From contig MU128927.1 of the NCBI GenBank assembly GCA_014904985.1, forward strand, positions 287,759 to 351,758: a DNA stretch of 64,000 nucleotides. The letters are read 5' to 3'. The notes beneath the pieces are model-generated. The model was not told where the DNA came from and ran no database searches. It was given only the letters and a program-made list of their open reading frames with translations. A program made the translations under genes and the position numbers. Positions 11,521-21,448 of the stretch are shown here, in pieces. This DNA comes from Hydnum rufescens UP504. Lineage: Eukaryota; Basidiomycota; Agaricomycetes; Cantharellales; Hydnaceae. How positions within the stretch are numbered: position 1 is the stretch's first letter; the number at the start of each line of letters is the position of its first letter.

Positions 11521-13595
11521 ATGGCCGTCACACCTCGTACCTCCCTCGACAACCGCACATCCACCAAGCGATCCTCAGCTCTCATCTCCTCATCGCCGCC
11601 ATCCTCTCCTGCGCCCGTTAGCAAACGCGCCAAGACTTCGACATCCAGCATCTTGGCCCCTACCGACGGTCCAAATGCTAACAAAGAAAACATCCCCCCC
11701 CTCCTCGACCTCATGGATCGAGAATTTTCCTCATATCGCAACATACATCCCAGGCCGCGACGCGAAACCACCACGGCGCGCCGTTCAGGTAAGTAGTCGC
11801 CCTTCCCTAACCAGACAATTTCTCATCCATACGCCAGATGTCGCCGTGGATTTAACTGTTACCCCACCACTCACCCCATCGCGTGAAGACGCGTCTATGG
11901 ACGACTACGATAGTCAAATCCCCATTCCTGCCCCAAGGTTTGTATGCCTCCAGACACCGTCTCGTGAAATGAATAAATTGTCCCTTGCCACGCCTCCTTC
12001 CTCTCCCTCAACATCTCTCCAGGCGCGCGTCCGTGCACTTCTCCGTCCCACCTCTGGTATTTCTACCATCATCGGACGTGACACCGAGCGAGCTGCCATT
12101 TTCGCCTTCCTAAACCCATTTATCACATCGCCCTCTCCTTCGCATATGGCTACTAGCATGTACATTTCTGGGTCTCCAGGTACTGGCAAGACAGCCCTTG
12201 TGGCCTCAATCTTGGCATCTATATCCGACAAGGCAGCTCGTCCCCTCTATGTCAATTGCATGGGCCTGAACGACATTGCCATCTTATGGGAACGTATTCT
12301 TAGCTCCATTGGAGCGACTGCCCCCAAAGCCAAGGTTTCCTCATCATCCTTGCATAGACTGGAGCATGTCCTCGCCACACTCGACTTCAAGTGGTTAGTT
12401 CTTTTCTTAGCTTCCAATTGGTACACGCATTTACTATTTCGCGCTCCTTCATGATAGTATCTTGGTCCTAGACGAGTTGGATACTTTCGGCCCCCTGGGA
12501 CTCTCAAGTATATTTGCCCTCCCAACGCGGTTCTCCGCGACCCTGCGCATGATTGCCATTTCTAATGATTTGGCCCAAAATGCTTCCACGCCAACCATCG
12601 CCATCCACCGACCGTCACTGACACTGCCTTTCGCGGCATACAATGCTGCAGAGATGCAAACCATTATTCGGGCGCGTCTGGCTCTTCTTGCAAATGCGGC
12701 CGGAAGCGAGAACGATACAATCACACAGATTATCCAGCCCGCAGCGCTGACCCTCCTTGTGAAGAAAGTCTCCGCGCAAACCGGTGATATTCGCTACGCT
12801 CTCCAGGTCCTCCGGCGCGCCGTCGACCTTGCTTTCGCGACTACACCACCAACACCGATTGGCATGAAGCATGTCCTCGACGCGGTGAAGCGATCTGCTT
12901 CCACAAAAATAAATTCTTCTGCTCCGCCTGCGACAGTGGGAGGGGGCGCGGGACGCGGACCTCTAGATGGGTGCATCAGTGCTTTAGGTCTCCAGCCTCG
13001 ACTTGTTTTGGTCACCGTTCTCGTTGGCTCTCGACGATCTTCACATGGCTTGTCACTCGACGACCTGGACGCCTCAGCGTCCCTCTACCCGCCGTCACCC
13101 TCCAAGACACCCAAGGCGAAACCAACGCCACGCCGATCCATGTCGGGATTAGCATCCAATGTGCCCATTGCCACCCCTTCGCGACTATATGCTCTATATA
13201 CGTCCATCCTGGCTTCGTGTCCTTCGACGCCTTTTGGGCCGGTATCACGGAGCGAGTTCACAGACTTATTAGGCGTGTTAGAGACAGCTTCACTGATCTC
13301 GGTGCCTCTCTCTTGCTCGTCGTTTTCTGTGTCCTCGCCATTGAAGGGCAAGGGGAGACGAAGCAGTACAGGAAGTGGAGAGGAGGCTGTGTGCTTATGT
13401 GCCACGGAAGAGGAAGTGCTTCGCGCGCTTTTGACCGCAACGTCATCGGGAACCACCTCTTCATCTCCAGGCATTCGTGAGCAGGAGATTGGAAGGATAT
13501 GGGAGCGCGAGGCTCAGCGTATTGAAAAGACCTTGAAGCGGAGAGGGGAGGAGGCAAGCAAGGGTCCCGCATTGGCAAGGGAGGAGTATCTCTGA
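11521..13595 (+). CDS. CDC6: Cdc6/Cdc18 origin-licensing AAA+ ATPase
   Basis: Cdc6 joins ORC at origins in G1 and with Cdt1 loads the MCM2-7 helicase. Three exons, 11521-11788, 11838-12393 and 12458-13595, give 1962 nt and 653 residues. The AAA+ core carries a Walker A GSPGTGKT, Walker B ILVLDELD (formed across the second splice junction), a sensor-1 region with RMIAISNDLA, and a sensor-2-like GDIRYALQVLRRAVDLA. The C-terminus has a winged-helix part (SRLYALYTSIL...SEFTDLLGVLE). The N-terminal region is basic with several S/T-P sites, including TPPLTPSRE and LQTPSRE, plausible CDK sites. The KENI string near residue 58 could be a KEN box, which would make it an APC-Cdh1 substrate. ORC1 is the only real alternative, but the BAH domain is absent and the size fits Cdc6. 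Confidence 0.92.
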
Positions 13596-14215
13596 ACGTG
13601 CCTTGCTTTGTTCCCTGCCAGCAATCATGGAGTCTTATTTCACCTTTGGTGGCACACCAGGATCCAGCCAATTTCTGCTCATTTTTACCATCTCTCGACC
13701 TGCCACACACGTTACAGAATCCCTCCACTCCATGCCGCTAATGAACGCTGACCGTGTATCCTCTTTTCATCACGATCTATCCCGCCCTTCACAAGACTGT
13801 CCCACCTGTACACTGATCTCGACCCCCTTTCCTTCCCTCAATCATCCCTCGACATCGTCTTCTGTGGGCTCCGAATTGTTCGCGTGATGTTTCTCACTCA
13901 GGCCCCCGCCCCCTCCCTTCTACAAGGGATATTTCACGTTAACTTCTATGTTATCATACAGTTATCATGTGGCAGTTTGTGCTCCGCTGTCTCAGTAGTT
14001 ATACCTTGGAATGATTTGTTCAAAAGCACAACAATGTCTGTGGATTGTCAGATGGTGATGCGCATATATAACCGTCTAGGTTACGGCTATGTTTATATTT
14101 GTCGCTGCCTGGGGGAAAATCCCAGTCTTGAGTCACCGAGTCCAGACTCGCCTACCAGGGAAAGTAGGAACCCGGTATTGATACTATACAATGCCAGTGC
14201 CAGTGTCTAATCCCT
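13596..14215. other. Intergenic, CDC6 downstream region
   Basis: Contains short open frames (13603-13887, 13884-14210) without motifs; most likely 3' UTR and spacer. Nothing else is recognised. Confidence 0.4.
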
Positions 14216-15470
14216 GATAATATGTGGCACACAGCTTCGTCGCCTTTGATTTACGCAGAGGCATACAGTGGGAAGGATTTCGATCTTGACTAGCACCACA
14301 AATCCTAACATATATAGAACTTGCTACCCTGTAAAGCAACAGATACCTGATTAAATCCAACAGAAAATAAGCCGAATTTGGGTCTTCTTCCGGCGGGGGC
14401 CATCATCAGAGGGCGCCCAATCAAACAATTATAGCTTTCAGAAGCAATAGGGGGCTTCGAGCTCAAGTGAACCCAAAAACACTATTTTGGAGGCCAGCTG
14501 AATTGTATCTGCAATACTTTCGTACCATTTCGGTATCACGGCTATTACATTAAACGAGAAAAGTGGTCCATTTACTCATTTTGCGGAAAAGCAAAGTCTG
14601 AGGGCCGGGGACGCGTTCGGGTGTTGTAGATGTGATCAGCCACTTCACCCCCGACACGATAAAATGGTGAAAGCAGGGGGGGGGGTTGATTCTCAGTGAA
14701 GACCAAAGAAGTGTGATTCGGACTGTTTGGGCGAGAGGAAAGCCTGGTTTTGAAATTCAGCAAGCAATTATCTTGAGCCTGTGACACGTTACAACAGTCA
14801 CCTCGCGTGACACGTTGTTGGTCAAAATGGTACAGCATTGGATATCTTCCTCGCCCAGGTATAAGGCGGGCAGCCATGGTTGTTGGAAGTGGGAAGTGCG
14901 AGCTCTAGCGCTCATTGCTTAGTATACTTTCTCGGGATGTACCGAAGTTCCCTCAAGCGTTTGCTTGAGCTCTGATCAAACGCTCTATCGTTCTTGTTGT
15001 TGTGCGAATCTAAGTGGCTCCGCACCGATTCTTCATCAATGGTATCACCCCAAGTCTGTGCCCTGGGCCTTTGTCTGGAAAATGGAGAAGTACATCTCGA
15101 TACGGTGTCTGATCGAACAGCAACAATGGTTTAGCCAGGCTGCAATCTCCGAGGTACTATACATACCCGTTTAGGGGGGGAAATATTCTTCGCCAATGTT
15201 GGTACATGGAATCCTCTGTCAGACAGCCATCTCAAATCCACTGACAGGATTCTTCAGCCCCTTTCCTTGCAAGGAACTAGATATAGGGACTTCATATGCC
15301 AGCCAGCCTTCACCCCTGCTGTCTGCTCATTGACCATGTTATCCTCCCTGCTCGTGTTTATTGGACCCCCCTCCCCTTTGTCCCTATTGGGCCCCCAAAT
15401 CCATCTAGCTGCATCGGTACCTTATATCAATCCTGTTCTCAATGGCGGTAGTATGCTTGACTCGTCTGCA
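14216..15470. repeat. Segmental duplication, copy 1 (partner 18066-19303)
   Basis: About 1.25 kb lines up in the same orientation with 18066-19303. Shared landmarks are the ATAATATGT...GCTTCGTCGC start, the AATAAGCCGAAT and CTTCCGGCGGGGG strings, a GACACGTT block, and the first exon of a secreted-protein gene. Identity by eye is roughly 75-85% with small indels. It ends abruptly inside the coding exon at about 15470. Everything right of that point differs from copy 2, so the duplication breakpoint truncated the gene. Confidence 0.85.
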
Positions 15471-15500
15471 GCTAAATTACACAATGCTCTTCATGAGTAG
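15336..15500 (+). pseudogene. Truncated copy of the secreted-protein gene at 19168
   Basis: An ATG opens a 54-codon frame whose first 43 or so residues match the signal peptide and NGGSMLDSS block of the intact gene at 19168 (PYINPVLNGGSMLDSSA). After the duplication breakpoint the frame runs into unrelated sequence (AKLHNALHE) and stops. The upstream DNA is duplicated too, so the promoter may be retained and a short secreted peptide could be made. The conserved Cys-containing core is missing, so it cannot carry the function of the full protein. Confidence 0.7.
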
Positions 15501-15591
15501 CCTTGGGAAAGAACTAAAGATACATGCAGTGCGCGCGGCCATATATAGACACAATTTAGCCAGCTCAGCTCGGAGAGTTCTACAAAGAGTG

Positions 15592-16086
15592 TCACGTAAA
15601 GTGAGGGCGTCCATTAACAACATCGAAAGAAATAACGGCTCCAACTAACGGGGGCCGAGGGGTCCATACTACATTGGCAGCGAACGCCCGATGGCCGGAG
15701 CAGTGCACGTACGGGCCCCGCGCCAATGGTGTAAGTGGAGAGCTGGGGAAGGATAAGGTCAGGGGGAACTGTGACCGTAATGGAGACAACGATGACTCCT
15801 GCGCCACCGTCAGGCGGGGCCCACGCAAGGGAGCTGCAGAAGCAGACGAGCTGGGGGAGGACGAAGAGGATGTAGGGTCGGAATCGCCAGTCATGCTGCG
15901 CGATACAATTTTGGGTACTAAGTGCCTATATTTTGGTGGATATGTTCTTGTGTAGGTATCAGTCAATCCACTCAGACCTGGGTTGATGACACCAGGAGAA
16001 ACCATGATGAATGCAAAAGTTAAATTCAAACTGACGAAGAAGATCGATGGGCGAGAGGTTCGGTCGAGAACACGTGACTCAATCAC
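15592..16086 (-). CDS. Hypothetical ORF, 164 codons
   Basis: An uninterrupted frame with a hydrophobic stretch near the N-terminus (IFFVSLNLTFAFIMV), a Ser-rich segment and a Pro-rich C-terminal half. I recognise no domain. The frame is CpG-rich and shows no obvious spliced extension. It may be a real small gene or a chance ORF; the antisense strand also holds a 93-codon frame. Confidence 0.25.
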   Translation of the reverse strand: MIESRVLDRTSRPSIFFVSLNLTFAFIMVSPGVINPGLSGLTDTYTRTYPPKYRHLVPKIVSRSMTGDSDPTSSSSSPSSSASAAPLRGPRLTVAQESSLSPLRSQFPLTLSFPSSPLTPLARGPYVHCSGHRAFAANVVWTPRPPLVGAVISFDVVNGRPHFT

Positions 16087-16541
16087 TCGACCGATTATCT
16101 AAGTGGGAGGCCGCTCTCGTCTCTGTCAATCGTCTATCTTTTCGTCTGATCGTGCCTCATATATCCTGGAAATTCCATAAGCGGCAGCAATCCTGGACCA
16201 TTTCCTTTTTGTCTGCCTTGGCTTGACTTGGGGGACTTCGAATATTTCATGCATCAGGAAATCACCGCTCTGCAGACCCGAGGTGGTGCCGGGTTCTATC
16301 CCTCTTGTTCCCAACTGCAAATCCCGGGAAAGAGCACACAGCTCCTAGCGGTGGAGGCCCCTACCGCAGACATCGCAGCACTCCCTGGTACCAGCCAACC
16401 TCGATCCTGGTTTCGATTACAGCAAGCTCTTCCGCGGTCCTCTCATTCCTCGGTCTTTTAACGCTACCGGTGGGGTCCCATCAATGATTCACAGTAGCCA
16501 AAATTGTGCTGCTCAGCATTGTACTCGAGGATATTATTATG

Positions 16542-17473
16542 ATAAGAACGGACGGGATGACAACGTTGAAGTGTTACTCTCACTACATGGACGAGGCTCT
16601 CAGAAAGATTCAAAGCATTTGCGACCAATCCAGTGGCCGCTCTCAGGTGTTTCGTCCTGGCAAGTCCATCTCCTTCTTCTTAGTTTACATGTTTTACATT
16701 CCATAATTCACCGACAGGTGATGACGGCTACCTCAGTGGCATGAGGCACTATTATGATAGCAGTTCCCAGCCTCCACACACTATATAGCCTTCGGTCTTA
16801 TCCTCGTGCCTCCGATAAGACCGAGACGTCTTCTTCCCGTGCCTCTATCCCCGACTCTTACGTTTACGTAAGAGAGGGTTTTAGAGGGAATTTCGTCATC
16901 ACGAGACCACTTTCGATGTCCATGGCTGTGTGTCCATGGCTGTGCGTCCATGGCTGTGTGTCCATGGCTGTGTGTCCATGGCTGTGCGTCCATGGCTGTG
17001 CGTCCATGGCTGTGTGTCCATGGCTGTGCGTCCATGGCTGTGCGTCCATGGCTGTGCGTCCATGGCTGTGTGTCCATGGTTGTGTGTCCACGGCTATCAG
17101 TGCTCTGTATCCCAAGGCCCTCATCATCTCTAACACGGGCCACGACAAGGCGGAGGAGGAACCGCTGGTCTCGCCGGGCTCAGAGTCTTCCTCGGGTCGA
17201 CCGGGACTCTCGGGGTTTGCCTTAGCAGACAGGTCCACGTCTCTTCCATCACCATTGACCAAAGCCATGTCTTTCGACACATGCCTCAAGCTTCATTTTC
17301 ACTTTTGTCTTTGGATGTATCTTTCCTCCCCACCCCATGGTGCCCCTTCGTATGAGGACAATGAATTAAACTATCTCCTTGAGCAGATGGGACTTTATGA
17401 ACCAGACGAGAGGCTTCCGGAGCTGCTTGATCCACAATGGGATTCACCTTTTGCGCGAGAAGTCTTGCGATGA
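16542..17473 (+). CDS. Possible spliced gene of unknown function, interrupted by a minisatellite
   Basis: Two stretches look protein-like. Around 16542-16660 a frame reads YSHYMDEALRKIQSICDQSSG, and around 17300-17473 a frame ends ELNYLLEQMGLYEPDERLPELL...REVLR before a TGA. Between them a plausible intron ends near 16720, and the 14-bp minisatellite at 16919 sits in what may be an intron. I cannot connect the pieces with confidence or name a family. The long single frame 16754-17473 is mostly the repeat and should not be trusted as a protein. Confidence 0.25.
16852..16907. repeat. Short palindromic repeat (second copy near 36138)
   Basis: CTCTTACGTTTACGTAAGAG is a near-perfect palindrome followed by AGGGTTTT. 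A related string occurs at about 36140-36180 with both ACG changed to ATG (CTCTTATGTTTATGTAAGAA), followed by AGGGTTTTCAAGGGAA. It may be the end of a dispersed element. Confidence 0.5.
16919..17100. repeat. 14-bp minisatellite, about 13 units, each with an NcoI site
   Basis: Units of TCCATGGCTGTGYG repeat at exact 14-bp steps from 16919 to 17087. The only common variation is T/C at the YG position; the last two units degenerate (TCCATGGTTGTG, TCCACGGCTATC). Because 14 is not a multiple of 3 and the unit lacks stops in any frame, all forward frames stay open and encode the same 14-residue repeat with a phase offset. This explains the overlapping ORFs on both strands here. Confidence 0.95.
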
Positions 17474-18065
17474 ACTATGACCCAGCACCGTGCATACCCC
17501 ATCTTCTACACCAATGACAGCCATCTAAACCTGGCCTGAAATCAGTTTCCACTCAGATTCTTAACAATCAACCACCAAGAACTGCTTGTATCTTAAGACT
17601 GTAAATTCTGTTGTGATCATAAACACTATTCAAGGGCACCTCAAATAGAAGCAGTGTTGATGATAGTGGTAGGATGCAAGAGAAAAACTGAGTAAAATCG
17701 ACGGAGCCGCGCCGGTGATTAGAGTCGGGGATTGGCGCTTGTCGCCGCTACCGATTTACCTAAGCTCTGAATTCGTCCTCACCCGCTTAGTAATCAGGGG
17801 GTGATCTCGCCCGAACACCGTAACTTACACAATTGCAAATAGTCCAGGTGAACAAGGGAACAGGGGATAGAGAGATCTGGTTTGTATACCACATAGGCGG
17901 GGATCGCAGAGAGCAATCCACCATAACACTAACTAAGGCCTTACAGTGGCTAAGTGCATGGTCAAGCTGATGTATCAATGGGAAAAGGGCTGAGGTCGGG
18001 ACGGTTGGTGTTGGAGTCAATGATTGCGAGCATAGTCTCGTGCCGGACCCGCGGGCGATGACCCT
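17474..18065. repeat. Spacer with a dispersed repeat at about 17718-17830
   Basis: The part AGAGTCGGGGATTGGCGCT... (17718 on) recurs near 38750, and TCCTCACCCGCTTAGTAATCAG (about 17776-17797) recurs at about 45540 and, split by an LTR, at 45802/47192. In the right-hand copies CCG and TCG have become CTG and TTG. No gene is seen. Confidence 0.6.
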
Positions 18066-19303
18066 AACATGATAATATGTAGCACGAAGCTTCGTCGCAT
18101 TTGGTTTAAGTAGAGGCATCCGGTCGACAGGGCCAGCAGTTGGAAGGATTCTCCAGCGAAAGTGTAGCATGATTTCGATCTTGACTGTCACTAGTACTAC
18201 AAACCCTGACAAATATATAGAGAACTTGCCACCCTGTGAGGCAACAGATATTTGATTAGACCCAAGAGAAAATAAGCCGAATTGGGTGTTCTTCCGGCGG
18301 GGGCATCATCAGGGGGCCGAATCAGGCGAGTAGAGCTTTCAGAAGCAATAGGGGGGCTTCATGATAGACCTCAAATGAAAAACACTGTTTTGGAGGCCAG
18401 TTGAATTTCATCTGCTTCGTTTTTGGTACTGTACTGTACTATTTTCACGCCATTTTCGTTATCGGTATTGTAATCCCCCTAATGCTGTGAGGGCTATACA
18501 TTAAACGAGAGGGGAAGTCCATTCATTTACTCACTCTGTGCAAGAGCAAAGTCTCACGGCCAGGGACGCGTTCGGCTGTTGTAGATGTGATGAGATGCTT
18601 CACCCCCGACACGACAGGATGGTGAAAGCAATCGGGAGGGAGGTTGGTTTTCCCAGTGAAGATCACTGAAATGTGATTCTGGAGTCATCACTAAATCGAA
18701 TAGGAGGCCTGCTTTTGACACGTTCGACAATTATTTGTTCAGGCACCGCTGTGACACATGTGCCTGTGACACATTACAACAGCTTCCTTGCGTGACACGT
18801 GACTGAGCTGTTGATCGAAATTGTACAACATTGGATATGTTCCTCCCCTCGTTCCGGCTGCGATGATATCGCCCGAAAATAAAAATTTGTCCCCCGCAAC
18901 TTTATCTGGGAAATGGATCAGTTGGATACATCTTGATGGTATTTGATAGAACAGTGACAATAGTTTGGGCACAATCTCCGAAGTACTGCACATCCCCTTT
19001 TACTGTAGGGGGAAAGTATTCTTCGCCAATGTGCTACATGGAATTCTCTGTCCGAAATCCATCTCAAATTCACTGACAGGCTTCCTCAGCCCCTTGCCTT
19101 GCAAGGACCTAGATAAACGAATTTCATATGCCAACCTGCCTCTCCCCCTGCGGTCTGCTCGTCGAACATGTTCTCCTCGCTGCTCGCGTTTCTTGGGCTC
19201 CTCTCCCCCTGGTCCCTCTTGGACCCCCAAACTCCTCTAGGCCCATCGGTACCTTATATCAATCCTGCCCTCAATGGCGGTAGTATGCTCGACTCGTCTG
19301 CTG
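18066..19303. repeat. Segmental duplication, copy 2 (partner 14216-15470)
   Basis: Same-orientation copy of 14216-15470. It covers the upstream region and most of exon 1 of the intact secreted-protein gene at 19168. Since this copy carries the complete gene, it is probably the source and 14216-15470 the derivative. Confidence 0.85.
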
Positions 19304-20095
19304 GCCTTGGTGAACCCCTGAATGTTGGATTTGGCACACAATTCCCCCAAGTCAATATCTGATCCCAGAACCGACAGATCATCGTTTCTGCCTTTTCGTC
19401 TCCCAAAGTCTTGAATACGGGTGGATTAGAGAACTGGGCCAGGTGGGGGCGACTCCTTTGCCTTTTCCCCCATTCGTAGATTTAAAGGGGGGAAAAGACA
19501 GCCCACTTAATCACCTCTTGCTCGTACAGGTCCTTTGATTTCAGCACCGAATGCTTCGGCATCAATCTCGGGGGACCCCAGAGTGCGAACCTGGGGGACG
19601 GTCGGGGATGGGTCAATCAGACTGCGGTCCTTCGCTATGATTACATGAACGTTGGAGTGGGCACTTGTCTGGAGTCTTTGTCAGGTGCGGCCACATGTCA
19701 TCGATAACATCGAAAATGTGCATTCATTTTTGGTTTCCTCTCTTGGGTGGCAGGGGGCAATCACTTCAGATTCTGGCAGCAAGTCAACACTGGTGCATAT
19801 TTCCTGGCGTGTTCGGTCGAAGAATGGCTCGGGCAGGGCCACAACATTGTTCCCAATGGTTATGATTTAGGTGGGCCTTGAATTTCCATGGTTTTATTTT
19901 ATTTTATTTTCGCTGACCTTGTCTTCGCACGTTTGTCGTGTTTCTCTAGGGCGAGACGCTATTGTCGCAAGTGCAGAGGGTCAGACGTCATATAAGGGTG
20001 TAACTTATCTGAGCACTGTCGAGTATGTCACCGGCCTCCTCACCCCCGGATCGACTGGTACGCAAACCCTTTCCCCCACAAACATCGTCGTGTAA
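19168..20095 (+). CDS. Small secreted protein of a conserved basidiomycete type
   Basis: Function unknown. Five exons (19168-19323, 19378-19442, 19530-19684, 19754-19870, 19950-20095) give 639 nt and 212 residues. The N-terminus is a signal peptide (MFSSLLAFLGLLSPW) followed by PYINPALNGGSMLD. The core has SPKVLNTGGLENWAR, FSTECFGINLG, GDGRGWVNQT and GTCLESLSGGNHFRFW, then GHNIVPNGYDLGRDAIVASA and a C-terminal TGLLTPGS. Two Cys (in TECFG and GTCLE) could form a disulfide. I recall similar uncharacterised secreted proteins in other mushroom-forming fungi. All introns are GT-AG. Its 5' part and promoter are duplicated at 14216-15470. A role outside the cell, including interaction with a host or substrate, is inference only. 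Confidence 0.82.
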
Positions 20096-20546
20096 TGCTC
20101 ACTCCCACTCGTCGCACTGCTATCCCTACATAGGAATAAACCACGGAATAGCCATCGATGGAAAAGTAGCCATTATTACGGTGAAGATTAAATAGTATGA
20201 CCTCGGGGTTTCTCGAATTCTTTACCCTTCCCTGCATTGTAAACACATCTAGTTAGTTCACGCCGATGCTCATTGTACACGTAACACTTCATGAATGTTG
20301 ATGCTAATGATTCCTTTCTTCGGAGGGAGGTCCCTATGTAGTTGTCCCGCCACCTACCACAAATAGAAGTCCGGACAGCGAACCATTCCAAGCTGGACCA
20401 GTCTTCCTTGGCTTGAACATGGAATATTAGGCCACATTCGGTAGTTACAGCTTAGATAATCTTTGCGGGACTGGTGACGAGCGGATTAAGGCAGCCTGCG
20501 GAATCCCAATTTTATCGGTGGTCGCAGGATCCAACCAGCCACGACC
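20096..20546. other. Intergenic
   Basis: Upstream region of the PEX39-like gene and downstream flank of the secreted-protein gene. Short ORFs on the minus strand have no motifs. Confidence 0.45.
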
Positions 20547-21319
20547 ATGGCCTCGATTTTTGAAAGTTTTGCCCAATATCCATTCTCTTCAGATCCAGTG
20601 TTTCAGGTACCAAATGCCTCCGTTGCGATTCGTCGACACACGCTGTCCTCTCTTCGTTCTCTTCGCTCTGATTGACACCGAATTTGCTCATCCAGTCTGG
20701 TCTTGCGACCATAATCCAGCCCCTGGCCGGCAAGCCGGAACAAGAGGTCAACGAAGTCATAGGCAGAGCTAAAGCCTTTTATTTCTCCAAGTAAGCACAG
20801 CACACGCGCACGTCCTCAAGCTCCGGAATATTACGCCTTTCTCACTGCGGGTGCAACCAGAACGGCCGGAGTGGACATCAAGTGGGAAGACTACCTCCGC
20901 TATCGCGAACAACACCCACCCCCTCAATCCGGAACCGACCATGATGACCGCCCAGAAACACAAATCCACACGCGAGCGGCAGCAGACTTGGTGCATAACT
21001 CCCCTCGGTCCACTAACGCCGTACCCTCCTCCGCATCCTCCGCCGGCGTCGACGGTGCTCCTGCCCCACTGAGCTTCGCCAAGCTAGCTGACCTGATTGG
21101 TTCGGGCCAACTTCATCTCATCCCCAATAACGATATCATTCCAAACGGACTTAATGTCAGTCAAGGACATCCTCTTGTCCACATACTTGTTCTAATTCCC
21201 ACGATTCTCGTACAACTCAGACGGCAGAGCCTAGTTTATCGCGTGCACAGGTCCGACGTAAACCATGGGAAACAGGGCAGCAGGACACGCAGCAGCAGAC
21301 AGCGGAACTAACGGTGTAA
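20547..21319 (+). CDS. PEX39: PEX39-like peroxisomal protein (KPWE-motif family)
   Basis: Four exons (20547-20606, 20696-20790, 20861-21155, 21221-21319) give 549 nt and 182 residues. The N-terminus reads MASIFESFAQYPFSSDPVFQ and continues into a helical stretch ending AKAFYFSK. In the C-terminal half LSFAKLADLIGSGQLHLIP is followed by ...PNGLN and, after the last intron, RRKPWE near the end. An F-L-LI-G...IP segment plus a C-terminal K/R-PWE motif is what I know from the small conserved family of yeast Yjr012c and human C6orf226, recently described as PEX39, which helps PEX7 import PTS2 cargo. The identification rests on these short motifs, so the symbol is provisional. There is no transmembrane segment or signal peptide. 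It converges with MCM2, whose stop lies 130 bp downstream. Confidence 0.65.
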
Positions 21320-21448
21320 GCGATGTCGGGTGTCCCAAAACAGAGCATGTAATTGTACCACCCACGAGCAACTGTACAACAAAATACAATGGACACTACA
21401 GACCACCAAAAACCCATTCCCCATGCCCTGAAAAATAAGGGAGGGAAT

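Noticed and set aside
16754..17473. A 239-codon ORF spanning the minisatellite
   Set aside because: Most of it is the 14-bp repeat, which is open in all frames on both strands, so its length is not evidence of coding. Only the last 60 codons look protein-like.
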